Assembly (NCBI RefSeq): GCF_000331535.1
Contig: NZ_AMZN01000037.1
Location: 1 to 64,000 of the forward strand
Source of the DNA: Fulvivirga imtechensis AK7
GTDB lineage: Bacteria > Bacteroidota > Bacteroidia > Cytophagales > Cyclobacteriaceae
Length of the DNA: 64,000 nt
Reading direction: 5' to 3'
Below, in pieces: positions 44,367 to 54,072 of this stretch. The position numbers and the translations under genes are program-made. A model generated the notes under the pieces. The model saw only the letters and a program-made list of their open reading frames with translations. It did no database searches and was not told the origin of the DNA. Every line of letters starts with the position of its first letter. The stretch's first letter is position 1.

Positions 44367-45017
44367 ATGAAAAAGAAAATTGGAATTTTGGGATCAGGAA
44401 CGGTTGGTCAGGCTCTGGCTGCCGGGTTTATTAAGTATGGGCACCAGGTAATGATCGGTACAAACCATCCGGTGAAACTTGAAGAATGGTTAGACCAGGT
44501 GCAGGGGAAAGGGAGTGTTGGTGATTTTGCCGAAGCAGCGGCTTTTGGCGAGATTATCGTTTTGGCAGTAAAAGGAACTGTGGCTGACAAGGTGCTTCAG
44601 GAGGCAGAGGCTGTCAATTTAAGGAATAAGATTGTTATTGATGCTACTAATCCCATAGCAGATGCTCCTCCTGTGAATGGCGTACTTAAATTTTTCACCA
44701 ACCTGGACGACTCCTTAATGGAAAGGCTTCAGAACGAACATGCAGAAGCTAAATTTGTTAAAGCCTTCAACAGCGTGGGTGCACACCTAATGGTTGATCC
44801 GGAATTTGATGGTATGAAGCCCACCATGTTCATATGCGGCAACGATAATTCTGCAAAACAGGAGGTGGCAGCAATACTGGATCAATTTGGATGGGAAACG
44901 GAGGACATGGGTACGGTAGAGGCTGCTCGGGCATTAGAGCCGCTTTGTATTCTTTGGTGCATACCAGGGTTCAAAAGCAATCAATGGAACCAGGCTTTTA
45001 AATTTCTTAAAAAATAA
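44367..45017 (+). CDS. NADP(H)-dependent oxidoreductase, F420-reductase (FNO) fold
   Basis: 216 residues. The N-terminal Rossmann motif is IGILGSGTVGQALAAGF, followed by VMIGTNHP at the position of NADP-specific residues. IVIDATNPIAD, FVKAFNSVGAH and MFICGNDNSAKQEVAAILDQFGWE are family signatures (PF03807). In non-F420 organisms these proteins act as NADP-dependent reductases of unknown substrate. The ATG of the SDR gene follows 3 bp after its stop. Confidence 0.88.
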   Translation: MKKKIGILGSGTVGQALAAGFIKYGHQVMIGTNHPVKLEEWLDQVQGKGSVGDFAEAAAFGEIIVLAVKGTVADKVLQEAEAVNLRNKIVIDATNPIADAPPVNGVLKFFTNLDDSLMERLQNEHAEAKFVKAFNSVGAHLMVDPEFDGMKPTMFICGNDNSAKQEVAAILDQFGWETEDMGTVEAARALEPLCILWCIPGFKSNQWNQAFKFLKK

Positions 45018-45020
45018 TTG

Positions 45021-45713
45021 ATGAGTAAGACTATTGTTGTGACCGGCGGTAACCGCGGGATCGGGTACGAGATATGTCGGCAATTGGCTACTCTTGGGCA
45101 TAGCGTCATACTTACTGCCCGCGATCCTCAGAAAGGCTTGCGGGCACAACAACAGCTACAGGCTGAGGGACTGGATACCATACTCAAGATGTTGGATGTG
45201 GCTGATCATGAAAGTATTAGTCATTTTATTGATGATATAAAGACTGAGCATCAACGTGTAGACGTACTGATCAACAATGCTGCCGTCTCTCAGGACCAGG
45301 GGTATGATAGTACCAACATACCAATGGACCTGATGCAAGACACGATAAATGTTAATTTCTATGGTATTATGGAGCTTACGCAGGCTTTGTTGCCTCTTAT
45401 CAGGAAAAGTAGCGATGGTCGTATTGTGAATATTTCGAGTGGTATGGGGGCGGTATCTTCCATGGGCGGCGGCTACCCGGGCTATAGAATATCAAAGGTA
45501 GCGCTAAATGCTTTGACACAGATATTGGCAGCGGACCTCCGTGGAGAAGTCACAGTAAATAGCATGTGCCCGGGATGGGTACGAACGGGCATGGGAGGAA
45601 AAAATGCACCCCGATCTGTTGAAAAGGGAGCCGAAACTGCTGTTTGGCTGGCAACAGCACCAGATATACCTAATGGAAAATTTCTCCGCGATAAGCGGGT
45701 GATTCTTTGGTAA
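45021..45713 (+). CDS. Short-chain dehydrogenase/reductase
   Basis: 230 residues from ATG 45021 (the frame can be extended one codon to a TTG). Cofactor motif TGGNRGIGYE, NNAA, catalytic Ser in NISSGMG, and YRISK (Tyr/Lys). The C-terminus MCPGWVRTGMGGKNAPRSVEKGAETAVWLAT resembles carbonyl-reductase-like SDRs. NADPH-dependent carbonyl reduction is the likely reaction. Second gene of the MarR-controlled operon. Confidence 0.92.
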   Translation: MSKTIVVTGGNRGIGYEICRQLATLGHSVILTARDPQKGLRAQQQLQAEGLDTILKMLDVADHESISHFIDDIKTEHQRVDVLINNAAVSQDQGYDSTNIPMDLMQDTINVNFYGIMELTQALLPLIRKSSDGRIVNISSGMGAVSSMGGGYPGYRISKVALNALTQILAADLRGEVTVNSMCPGWVRTGMGGKNAPRSVEKGAETAVWLATAPDIPNGKFLRDKRVILW

Positions 45714-45877
45714 GTCATTGATCAGAAATGTAAAATCGTAGCCTGACGGATATTCACGAGAGGTATAAAAAAAACTGATGTCTGTGTCAGTCAGTCCGTC
45801 CCTTCTAACCAGTGACTAAGGACCAGTTCTTTTTCCTCAATAACAAAAGCATTACTTTTGCCGAAAATTTTCAAGGC

Positions 45878-46897
45878 ATGAGGCTTTTATACTTCTTTTT
45901 TATTGTAGCGTTATTATATAGTTGTGGCAAAAGTAGTGACACACAGAAACAAAGGTTTTTGATCAGGGGTAATGAGGCTCTAACGCAACATAATCATCGA
46001 GATGCGATGCGGTTCTTTAAGGAAGCGATTTATCTTGACTCATGTTATGTGCCCGCTATAAATAATCTTGGGATCGTATATTTCGAACAAAGGCTGTATA
46101 ACAAAGCAGTGCTGGAGTATGACAAAGTCTTGATGTGCGACCCACAATATATGGATGCATACATGAACCGGGCGAATGCTTTCTATGAGCTTAATGAGCT
46201 TTACCGCGCACTTGATGACCTCGAGTATGTAAAAAAGAGTATTCCTGATTCTGCAACAGTGTATTTTCGTATGGGGCTTGTCAAAGCTAAGATGCGAAAA
46301 TTTGAGGAAGCCATAGCGGATTTTGATCAGGCCTGGAAATTAGACAGCGGTAATGCTGAGACGCTTATCAACCGGGGTACCGTAAAGTATTATCTCAGAA
46401 GGTTGGACGATGCGGAGAATGATCTGAAGCGGGCTTTGGAAAGATCTCCCCTTGAACCCAATGCCTATAATGCACTGGCGCTGATAGAAGTAGAGAGAGA
46501 GGATTATGACAAAGCTCTGGATCTCGTGAATGAAGCGCTAAACTATGAACCTGGCCAGCCATATTTTCTTAATAACAGAGGTTTCGTCTATCTTTTGCAA
46601 GGGAGGCTGGATAAAGCGAAGGCGGATATCGACAGGAGCATTACGATAGATCCTAATAATGCCTGGGCCTACCGCAATAAGGGATGGTATTATTATCTCT
46701 CGGGAAATTATACAGACGCTATCCGACTGTTGCAGCGGGCGTTAGTGCTCGATCCATATGTTGACCGGGGGCACTTACTTCTTGCACAGGCTCAAATTGG
46801 TGCAGGTGATATAGAGGGAGGCTGTAAAAGCTTGAGGAAGGCTGTTGCAAATAATGTGGAGTTGCCTCAGCAGTTTTTGGATCGCTGTGGTTTATAG
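45878..46897 (+). CDS. TPR-repeat lipoprotein
   Basis: 339 residues from ATG 45878, which gives a clean signal with lipobox LYSC (MRLLYFFFIVALLYSCG). The earlier GTG at 45812 adds non-signal residues, and a TACTTTTG -7-like box at 45853-45860 lies within them. About eight tetratricopeptide repeats (e.g. YVPAINNLGIVYFEQRLYNKAVLEYDKVL, AWAYRNKGWYYYLSGNYTDAIRLLQRALVLDP) fill the rest. Probably an envelope scaffold; partners unknown. Its 3' end overlaps the convergent MBL gene by 6 bp. Confidence 0.88.
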   Translation: MRLLYFFFIVALLYSCGKSSDTQKQRFLIRGNEALTQHNHRDAMRFFKEAIYLDSCYVPAINNLGIVYFEQRLYNKAVLEYDKVLMCDPQYMDAYMNRANAFYELNELYRALDDLEYVKKSIPDSATVYFRMGLVKAKMRKFEEAIADFDQAWKLDSGNAETLINRGTVKYYLRRLDDAENDLKRALERSPLEPNAYNALALIEVEREDYDKALDLVNEALNYEPGQPYFLNNRGFVYLLQGRLDKAKADIDRSITIDPNNAWAYRNKGWYYYLSGNYTDAIRLLQRALVLDPYVDRGHLLLAQAQIGAGDIEGGCKSLRKAVANNVELPQQFLDRCGL

Positions 46898-47578
46898 TTC
46901 ATATTCCTTTCCATCGCTGGCTACATCCAATTCCACCCCTTTGGGTTGTAACTCCATAATTTTCTGCATTCCTGTTTTAGCATCTTTCATAAACCAGGTG
47001 CCCAGGTGCATAAATATTATTTTTGGTGAAAACCTGCTAAAAAGTGTAATAAGGTCGGGAATTCCCTGATGCCCATAGATCTGGTCATCTTTTCTTCTGA
47101 TCACACCCTTTTTCTTGATGTAGCTACCTTCGGTGATCACCAGATCCAGATCATGGAGAAGCGGATGGTATTGTTTTTCGATCCAGGCTAAGTCTCCGGA
47201 ATAGTACAGCCGCTTGCCCCCATACTCTATGAGCAGCCCAACTGATTTAACTTTAATGCTATGAAGAGTCGGTATGGGAGTGATTTTATATCCGTCAAGG
47301 GTAATGGGTGAGTGGAGTAGATTCACCTTTTCTATGTAGCGACTTAATTCGGGGGCATATACAGGAATGTCTACTCGAAGTTGTTCGTTTGTTTCCACAA
47401 ACCAGGCGTGATCAGGATGTAAGTGACTAAACAGAATATATTCCGGCTTGTAATCGAGAAACTCCTTTTCACCCACATCCAACAGTAATTTATTGTCAAT
47501 TAAAACACCGGAATGCTTAGCGTGGTTCGACAGGCTTTTTTTGACCTTAGCCCTGGTGCCTAATATTTTAATATTCAT
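46892..47578 (-). CDS. MBL-fold metallo-hydrolase
   Basis: 228 residues. Zinc motif FSHLHPDHAW (HxHxDH variant: SHLHPDH), later His in TPIPTLHSIKV, Asp in YYSGDLAW, and a final His in IYGHQGIPD. It resembles small beta-lactamase-fold phosphodiesterases, PhnP- or RNase Z-like. Specific substrate unknown. It is third in a minus-strand run after the phosphoribosyltransferase and the alpha/beta hydrolase. Confidence 0.85.
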   Translation of the reverse strand: MNIKILGTRAKVKKSLSNHAKHSGVLIDNKLLLDVGEKEFLDYKPEYILFSHLHPDHAWFVETNEQLRVDIPVYAPELSRYIEKVNLLHSPITLDGYKITPIPTLHSIKVKSVGLLIEYGGKRLYYSGDLAWIEKQYHPLLHDLDLVITEGSYIKKKGVIRRKDDQIYGHQGIPDLITLFSRFSPKIIFMHLGTWFMKDAKTGMQKIMELQPKGVELDVASDGKEYEL

Positions 47579-47625
47579 AAAGCCGGGTAGGGTTACGGTG
47601 GAGTAGCCTTGCAGGAAGCATTGTG

Positions 47626-48267
47626 TTATAAATGCTTCTCAAACCATGCCGCGGCCATCTCTGCCACTTCTTCTAATTTACCCCTTTCCTCAAATAAATG
47701 TGTTGCCCCTGCCACAATTTTCAATTCACTTACAGCAGTAAGTTGTTTTAATGCTTGTTCGTTGTATTCTATTACCGGTGTATCAAGCGCCCCAACGATT
47801 AGCAGGGTGGGAGCTTTTACCTTGTCAAGAAAAGGTAATGCAAGATCGGGCCGTCCCCCTCGTGATACTATGGCTTGAATGCCTTTGCCAAGTTTTGAAG
47901 CCGCCATAAGTGCAGAGGCTGCTCCGGTACTGGCTCCAAAGTATCCCATGGGGAGTTTTTTTAGGTGCTCCTGTTGCTTAACCCATTGTGTGGCGGCTAT
48001 TAACCTTTCTGTAAGCATATCGATATCAAAACGGTTTTCATAGACAGCATCTTCATATTTGGTCAGCAGATCGAAAAGGAGCGTTGCTATGCCACGTTTT
48101 TGAAGCTGTTCTGCAACCAAATTGTTCCTAGGACTAAACCGGCTACTTCCTGATCCATGGGAAAATATCACCAGGGCAATCGCATTTTCGGGTACTACCA
48201 GGTTGCCTGATAGAGTCACCTCCTGTAAAGGTATTTTAACTTCCTCTCGGATCATTGTATGCTCCAT
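47626..48267 (-). CDS. Alpha/beta hydrolase (dienelactone hydrolase-like)
   Basis: 213 residues. Nucleophile elbow GYFGASTGAASAL (Ser in GASTG), Asp in LLIVGALDTPVIEYN, and His in KIVAGATHLFEE. N-terminal VIFSHGSGSSRFSPRN is the oxyanion region. These proteins commonly neighbour, or are fused to, phosphoribosyltransferases like the gene upstream (11-bp gap), suggesting a shared pathway that is not characterised. Confidence 0.88.
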   Translation of the reverse strand: MEHTMIREEVKIPLQEVTLSGNLVVPENAIALVIFSHGSGSSRFSPRNNLVAEQLQKRGIATLLFDLLTKYEDAVYENRFDIDMLTERLIAATQWVKQQEHLKKLPMGYFGASTGAASALMAASKLGKGIQAIVSRGGRPDLALPFLDKVKAPTLLIVGALDTPVIEYNEQALKQLTAVSELKIVAGATHLFEERGKLEEVAEMAAAWFEKHL

Positions 48268-48278
48268 TGGTTTTATTT

Positions 48279-48890
48279 TTAGTGCAACATTTCTATTACT
48301 TCCCGGTCATTAACCTGCTCGAAATTTTCATAGAACTGACCTACCGCTCTAAAATCGGTGGGCGTTTCCAGACAAATAACATCATCGGCCACCGTTCTTA
48401 ATTTTCTGATGGCTGCCGGTGCCCCAACGGGCACTGCAACGATGATTTTGGCAGCATCCTGATGCTGCACCATTTGTACAGTGGCCAGCAATGTACTTCC
48501 AGTCGCTACTCCGTCATCCACAATAATTACAGTTTTATTTTTCAGACTCACAGGATGCCTGTCTCCCATATATTGGTGGTAACGTTTCTGTAGCTTTTCC
48601 CTTACCTTGTCTATTTCTTCATCAACATAGTCACGCGAAACTGTTCGTTCGGTTTCCGTGAAGAACTCATCTTCTAGGCCCACAGCGCCTATGGCAAACT
48701 CTTTATTAGCAGGATGACCTATTTTTTTGATAAGGCTTATGTCTAGAGGAAAGTGTAGTGCTTCGGAGATTTTTTTTCCCAATGGCACGCCACCCCTGGG
48801 TATGGCCAAGACTACAGCATTTTCGTGCCGAAACTGCTTTAATGCTATTATCAGTTGGTTTGCAGCATCTTCTCTGTTGTGAAACATCAT
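48279..48890 (-). CDS. Phosphoribosyltransferase-fold protein
   Basis: 203 residues. The PRPP-binding motif is VIIVDDGVATGSTLLAT and the upstream loop is AIPRGGVPLGKKISEAL. DISLIKKIGHPANKEFAIGAVG matches the class found beside dienelactone hydrolases. The base acceptor is unknown. Divergent from the GNAT gene, with 80 bp between starts; it heads the run with the hydrolase and probably the MBL gene. Confidence 0.9.
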   Translation of the reverse strand: MMFHNREDAANQLIIALKQFRHENAVVLAIPRGGVPLGKKISEALHFPLDISLIKKIGHPANKEFAIGAVGLEDEFFTETERTVSRDYVDEEIDKVREKLQKRYHQYMGDRHPVSLKNKTVIIVDDGVATGSTLLATVQMVQHQDAAKIIVAVPVGAPAAIRKLRTVADDVICLETPTDFRAVGQFYENFEQVNDREVIEMLH

Positions 48891-48970
48891 CCACCTCCTT
48901 TCTCTTAAAACATGGTTTTGAGGGGGATTGTTCTTATCTTAATTCATATTATCAAATACTAGAAAGCAGC

Positions 48971-49414
48971 ATGTCGGAAAAAATTGAAATAGTCCATGTA
49001 GATAAGGTGGAATTAATGGAGATAGCCTGGGATATCAGGCATAGCGTTTTTACAAAAGAGCAGGGTATACCTGCGGAACTGGACAAAGACGGTGAAGATA
49101 AGCATGCTTTAAATATACTCTTGTATGTAGATGGCAGGGTTGCAGGTACAGGAAGAATGGTAATTGAAAATAAAAAAGGTGTATTGGCAAGGATTGCTGT
49201 GCTTCGGGAATTTCGAGGTAGAGGATATGCATCAGAGATTGTCAGAGCACTCGAGCGCTATGGAGTTGAACAAGGAGTGACAAAATTTGAACTATACCCA
49301 CATCGTTATCTTGAAAGCTTTTATAATAGGTTAGGGTACATCTCTGATCCGGATTATTCATCGAATGTTGCTGGGCATGCGTTGATCAGGATGAGCAAGG
49401 AGGTTACACAATAA
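48971..49414 (+). CDS. GNAT-family N-acetyltransferase
   Basis: 147 residues from ATG 48971. The longer frame from 48758 overlaps the divergent gene and is not credible. The ElaA-like opening IRHSVFTKEQGIPAELDKDGEDKHALNILLY is followed by the acetyl-CoA loop IAVLREFRGRGYASEIVRALE (motif R-x-x-G-x-G/A) and FYNRLGY. Substrate unknown. A strong terminator begins at its stop codon. Confidence 0.92.
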   Translation: MSEKIEIVHVDKVELMEIAWDIRHSVFTKEQGIPAELDKDGEDKHALNILLYVDGRVAGTGRMVIENKKGVLARIAVLREFRGRGYASEIVRALERYGVEQGVTKFELYPHRYLESFYNRLGYISDPDYSSNVAGHALIRMSKEVTQ

Positions 49415-49446
49415 AAATGCCGAAGAAAAAAATCCTTCGGCATTTT
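49414..49446. terminator. Strong bidirectional terminator, 12-bp stem
   Basis: AAAATGCCGAAG (49414-49425) and CTTCGGCATTTT (49435-49446) pair perfectly, with A-runs on one side and T-runs on the other. The stem extends further with one bulge (CAATA/TATTG). Confidence 0.85.
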
Positions 49447-49472
49447 ATTGTATGTGTCAAATACTAAAATCT

Positions 49473-49635
49473 AACTATTGCCTCTAAGAAAACTTACAAT
49501 TTATCGTCATTGCGAACGAAGTGCGGCAATCCCCTCTTCTTTGACGTGCATTAAGAGGGGATCGCTTCGATTCCTCCCCGTGGCAAGCCCGGGACAGGCG
49601 CGATGAGGACAAGAGTTTTCTTAGAGACACTAACT
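49473..49635. mobile_element. Composite MITE-like element R4 (155 bp) with REP-like core
   Basis: The left end (49477-49493) matches AGTGTCTCTAAGAAAAC at 15 of 17 positions; the right end GTTTTCTTAGAGACACT (49615-49631) is its perfect inverse. AACT flanks both sides (49473-49476, 49632-49635). The interior differs from R1-R3: it holds GTCATTGCGAACGAAG and a stem CCCCTCTT...AAGAGGGG (about 49532-49561), a REP-like core. The right flank runs into the susD stop codon (TAG, minus strand, 49634-49636). Confidence 0.65.
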
Positions 49636-50950
49636 ACAACGTTTCATTCTCCGTTACCGGAGTTGGGAATGCTTCTAAAACATTATCACCTGCACGATCA
49701 GTGGGTATTTCATCTAGTCTGTCATACCTTCTGAGATCAATCCATCTGTGACCTTCTCCAAAAAGAGAATATCTCCTTTGTTGTAACAATTCATCAACTA
49801 ATGCATCATCTGTAGTAGCCCCGGTATAGTCTCCGATACCAGCAGCATTTCTAACTACATTCAATGCGTCTTCAGCCTCTGCATTGTCAAATCCTATATT
49901 GGCTTCAGCCCAAAGAAGGATTAACTCTTCATTGCGAATTATTGGAACAGGATCTGTATTGCTACTGTAGAGATTTACCTGATTTGTAGCTGTGAGATTA
50001 TCAAAGGTTACCGGGCCTCCAGCGTATGGGTCAGATTTTGTGGTTACACGGTTGTCTCCAGGTTCTGCATCAGCCAGCCATGAATCGTGTACCATATATT
50101 CCTGTCCAGATTGGTCTTGTATGTAAAAAAGTGGGTTAGGAAGATCGTTACCTACTCGACCTCCGAAAATATGAGCCGGCCCTTCATCTAAATCTCCATT
50201 CAAATCCAGGAATGAATCATTTAGCAGGGTCCTGGCCAATGCCTTATTACCTTGATAAATTGCAACTCTTGCTGCTATGGCTCTATTAAATTCAGCAAAA
50301 GTCTCAGGGGTGTTAAATCCGGTAAAACCTGAACTTAAAGGAAAATCAAATTGGCCGGGCGAGTTCTGTAGTTCATTATAAGCTTCGTTAAGAAGATCCA
50401 TAATACCTTCTAATGCTACACTATAAGTAACTAATGGGCCCAAATTATCTGGGTCCGAAACCTCAAGCCGTATGCCGTTGGTGTACTGTCGGTTCGCTAC
50501 CATTAACAAGGCATAAGCTTTCAACGTTTTAGCATACCCAAAATAACTATTTTCTTGTTCTTGAGTGAAATCTGGTGATGCCAGTTCGGCAGATTGCATG
50601 AGAAGATTAGCCGTTTGTACAATTTTGTACCAGGCTGCAAAAGAACGTGTTGTTAAAAAACCATTATTATCCAATGGACCTTTTAATAATTCTCCTGTAT
50701 ATCGAGGGTCCACACCTGTGAGGTCATAATATTCACGCCCCATAATACTAACTGTTTGATAATGAAAGCCGATATCATTTCTCATTACGGCTTCCAGGCC
50801 AGTTGCCAGTAACCGGGCATCAGCCTGGGTCGGATTTTCAATGAAGCTACCATAAGTAGGGGCATTGGGATTTTTAATCTCTTCAAGTTCGCAGGAAGAG
50901 AGGAAAACTACTGCACCTACTATCAATAATATATTAAGTATATTTTTCAT
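49634..50950 (-). CDS. SusD/RagB-family nutrient-binding lipoprotein
   Basis: 438 residues with lipobox LSSC. PNAPTYGSFIENPTQADARLLATGLEAVMRNDIG and the C-terminal EELILLWAEANIGFDNAEAEDALNVVRNAAG, then LLQQRRYSLFGEGHRWIDLRRYDR, are SusD signatures. It caps the SusC-type transporter encoded just upstream (12-bp gap). No glycoside hydrolase or peptidase is linked, so the substrate (glycan or peptide) cannot be predicted. Its last codon abuts repeat R4. Confidence 0.95.
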   Translation of the reverse strand: MKNILNILLIVGAVVFLSSCELEEIKNPNAPTYGSFIENPTQADARLLATGLEAVMRNDIGFHYQTVSIMGREYYDLTGVDPRYTGELLKGPLDNNGFLTTRSFAAWYKIVQTANLLMQSAELASPDFTQEQENSYFGYAKTLKAYALLMVANRQYTNGIRLEVSDPDNLGPLVTYSVALEGIMDLLNEAYNELQNSPGQFDFPLSSGFTGFNTPETFAEFNRAIAARVAIYQGNKALARTLLNDSFLDLNGDLDEGPAHIFGGRVGNDLPNPLFYIQDQSGQEYMVHDSWLADAEPGDNRVTTKSDPYAGGPVTFDNLTATNQVNLYSSNTDPVPIIRNEELILLWAEANIGFDNAEAEDALNVVRNAAGIGDYTGATTDDALVDELLQQRRYSLFGEGHRWIDLRRYDRLDEIPTDRAGDNVLEAFPTPVTENETL

Positions 50951-50962
50951 AGTTGATATCTT

Positions 50963-53926
50963 TTAAAAATTAACATTTAGGTGGAAGTTGATAAATTTGG
51001 ACGCAGGGTAAGGCGTTACCTCCACATTGTTAGCCAGTACATTATTCCCGAAATTCGATGCTTCCGGATCGTAGCTGTTATAATCGAATATATTAATAAG
51101 ATTTCTGCCCGATACACCTACTCGTATTTGAGAAACCTGAGGGATTAACTGCTTGGGAAGTGTATAGTACAAACCTATCTCTCTAAGTCTGATATATCCG
51201 GCATCTTCAATCAATGGATCAGGATTGGCGAAAGCCTGACTGGCTCTATATTGACCATTGGTAAGCACGCCTTCGGGATCCAAACCAGTATCATCATAAT
51301 CCCAGGTTGTTCCAGCTAGATCATACAGAAGCGTAGTTAAGTTGATGGCGTCACCACCCTGCTTCCAGTGAAACAAGAAGCTCAAGTCAAAGTTTTTATA
51401 ACTCAACTGGTTAAACCACGACATTTGAAAGTCCGGCTCAGCGTCTCCATAAACAGCGAAACCATCCCCATCAGGATCGCAACCGTTGCATTCAGAAGGA
51501 ATATATGTGCCCACAATTTGTGTGGCGCTTTTACCTTCCTGAATCCTCATGGTTCCAAGCGCAGCCGCAAAACCACCTTCATTAAATGCAGGAACATCTA
51601 ATCTGGTTACTTCTGACCTGTTTCTCCACCAATTAATTGTAGTGGACCAGTTTAGAGAGGCATTCTGAATAACGTAGGCATCCAGTCCCAGTTCTATCCC
51701 TTTATTCACTAACTCTGCAGCATTGTCCACCCTTGCAGTGAAACCTGAAGATGTAGGGGTGTTTAAACGTAGTAATACATCTTCCATTGTTTTCTTGTAT
51801 AAAGTAATGTCAAGAGCGATCCGGTTGTTTAAGAAGCCTAAGTCTGCTCCATATTCCAACTCAATTTGTCGTTCCGGACCAACATCTTGGTTGCCACGAA
51901 GGTTGGCAGGACTTACCCCTGAATTGATACCAATTAGCTGAGGATTTGTTAAGCTAAACCTGTCATTAAAGTTAGCAAATCGCCCTGACTGCCCATACGC
52001 AATACGTGGTTTGACATTAGTAATAGTAGTGCTATTCCAGAAGCTGAATTCATGGAGGTTAATGGCCAAACTTGCTTTTGGATAATAGTAGAATTGATTG
52101 GCATCACCGTTGTTAGTGGATTTGTCGCCTCTAATGCCTAAGGTAGCAATAATTTTGTCCTGATAGTTTACTTCTTCCTGAACAAAGAAACCCTTATCTC
52201 TTTGTGGTAGGTCTATTTGCTGAACACCAACATTGGTTGATTGACCCAAGTTAGTTTGAGAACCATTAAGTCCAGTCGCAGTAGTGATTACTGTGTTTCT
52301 ATCAAAATCTTGTAAAAAGTTACCTAACTGAGTAGTAAAACTTAGACCGTTATCCAGATAGTAAGAATGAACTAGGTTAGCTGACAAATTATAGTTGGTT
52401 GTAATTGTACTTCCGGAAATCGAAACACCTCTTAATGAAGTAGGATTTCTGAAGTACGAAAGCTGTTGAGGAAAAATACTTGTAGTTCTAAGTGTATACT
52501 GATCCAAACCTGCTTGTAGAACTAATTTGAGTTGGTTATTTTCCTTCGATATTATTTTCACATTTGCGGTTGCGCCTCCTATGTAGCGGTTAGTATTTTC
52601 CCGGTTTGTGGTAATAGCTACTGTTTCAAGAACGTTTGAGCCTGCTCCGCCCTGTGGATATGCTCCGTTTACCGGAGAGAGGTTTTCCCAAGGATAAGTG
52701 AAGGCCAACGCGTATCCGATAGTTCTGTTAGCGTTTCCATTGTTGAAGAAACCCCTGTCAGACGTTGAATTAATATAATTATTAGTTACATAAATGTCTA
52801 GCCAATCATTAAACTTATGTCCAACATTGAGCCTGAATGAGCCTTTTTCATAACCGGTATTGTCTACCAAGCCGGGTTCATTTTTATAAGTAGCTCCAAG
52901 AAAGTAATCCGTATTTTCTCTACCTCCTGATACTGTGATTCGTGAAGTGTTGGTAACTCTGGTATGATCGAATAGTTCAGCCTCATAATCCCTTAGCTGA
53001 CCATTGGCTACTGCCGCTGCTGCACTGGGGCCACCAATAGCCTCTGCTTCTGCAGGATCCCAATCCCTTAGACCCAGTAGTTGTGTAGGACTTCTGAAAC
53101 CCACAATTTGTGAAAATGACACTCTGGAATCACCTCCTTTTTTTCCGCGTTTTGTAGTAATAATTACCACACCACCGGCCGCTCGTGACCCATAGATGGC
53201 AGCGGCTGACGCTCCTTTTAGTATTTCGATATTTTCGATGTCTTCAGGATCAATATCAGCGATTCTGTTAGACGCATCATCCTGGTTGGTAGAAGGATTT
53301 CCACCACCGGCAGCCTCACTTACGATGTTATTTCCCAATGAAATTGAAGAGTTGTCAACATACACACCATCTACGATAAACAGTGGCTGCTGATCTCCGA
53401 AAATGGATGTTACGCCCCTTAAACGCATAGAAATGCCACCGCCGGGAGCCCCGGAGTTGGATCTGATATCAGCGCCTTTAAACTTCCCGTAAAGGGCGGC
53501 ATCCATAGTCGACTGATTGGTTAGGCCTGTAAGTTTCTTAGAAGAAACGGTTGCAACGGAGTTTGCCAAATTAGAACGTTTAATCGTTGTGGCCAAACCG
53601 GAAATTACCACCTCTTCCAAACTTGTAATATCTTCACTAAGAGTTACGTCAAGGTTGGCTGAATTTACAGTCACTTCTTCAGTTAAATACCCGATAAATG
53701 AAAATTGAAGAACTGATCCTGTAGGAACTGTCAGTGAATATCTTCCATTTCCATCGGTAATGGTGCCGCTGGTAGTTCCTTTTTGAATCACATTCACCCC
53801 GGCAATAGGTTCACCGGTCATGGCTTCGGTCACCTTCCCGGTGACCTGGATCTCCTGAGCGTGACCTGTCTGATACAGCACTAAGCTGAGACAGAACGCC
53901 AGGAGCGTTGTGTAAGTTTTCTTCAT
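50963..53926 (-). CDS. SusC/RagA-family TonB-linked outer-membrane transporter
   Basis: 987 residues from ATG 53926 (MKKTYTTLLAFCLSLVLYQTGHAQ signal). The 24 codons upstream in frame lack signal character. A carboxypeptidase-like domain (residues ~30-110: GKVTEAMTGEPIAGVNVIQKGTTSGTITDGNGRYSL) precedes the TonB box region, plug (LFIVDGVYVDN, GASAAAIYGSRAAGGVVIITTKRG) and 22-strand barrel, ending FINFHLNVNF. With the SusD partner it forms a TonB-driven uptake complex. Confidence 0.95.
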   Translation of the reverse strand: MKKTYTTLLAFCLSLVLYQTGHAQEIQVTGKVTEAMTGEPIAGVNVIQKGTTSGTITDGNGRYSLTVPTGSVLQFSFIGYLTEEVTVNSANLDVTLSEDITSLEEVVISGLATTIKRSNLANSVATVSSKKLTGLTNQSTMDAALYGKFKGADIRSNSGAPGGGISMRLRGVTSIFGDQQPLFIVDGVYVDNSSISLGNNIVSEAAGGGNPSTNQDDASNRIADIDPEDIENIEILKGASAAAIYGSRAAGGVVIITTKRGKKGGDSRVSFSQIVGFRSPTQLLGLRDWDPAEAEAIGGPSAAAAVANGQLRDYEAELFDHTRVTNTSRITVSGGRENTDYFLGATYKNEPGLVDNTGYEKGSFRLNVGHKFNDWLDIYVTNNYINSTSDRGFFNNGNANRTIGYALAFTYPWENLSPVNGAYPQGGAGSNVLETVAITTNRENTNRYIGGATANVKIISKENNQLKLVLQAGLDQYTLRTTSIFPQQLSYFRNPTSLRGVSISGSTITTNYNLSANLVHSYYLDNGLSFTTQLGNFLQDFDRNTVITTATGLNGSQTNLGQSTNVGVQQIDLPQRDKGFFVQEEVNYQDKIIATLGIRGDKSTNNGDANQFYYYPKASLAINLHEFSFWNSTTITNVKPRIAYGQSGRFANFNDRFSLTNPQLIGINSGVSPANLRGNQDVGPERQIELEYGADLGFLNNRIALDITLYKKTMEDVLLRLNTPTSSGFTARVDNAAELVNKGIELGLDAYVIQNASLNWSTTINWWRNRSEVTRLDVPAFNEGGFAAALGTMRIQEGKSATQIVGTYIPSECNGCDPDGDGFAVYGDAEPDFQMSWFNQLSYKNFDLSFLFHWKQGGDAINLTTLLYDLAGTTWDYDDTGLDPEGVLTNGQYRASQAFANPDPLIEDAGYIRLREIGLYYTLPKQLIPQVSQIRVGVSGRNLINIFDYNSYDPEASNFGNNVLANNVEVTPYPASKFINFHLNVNF

Positions 53927-54072
53927 AGTTAAGTTGTTTTTAGTGTTTTTTAGCAGCTTTAAGGTATCAATTTTATATTGAAAATTAAAGCTGAACAAGA
54001 AGCTTATTTATGGTATTTCGTTTTGTTAATGCAAAGGTTTATAGAATATTATATTGCAAATGGCCGGATTTC

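Noticed and set aside
48758-48970. 71-codon extension of the GNAT gene
   Set aside because: It overlaps the divergent phosphoribosyltransferase gene and its promoter region. The GNAT fold starts at 48971.
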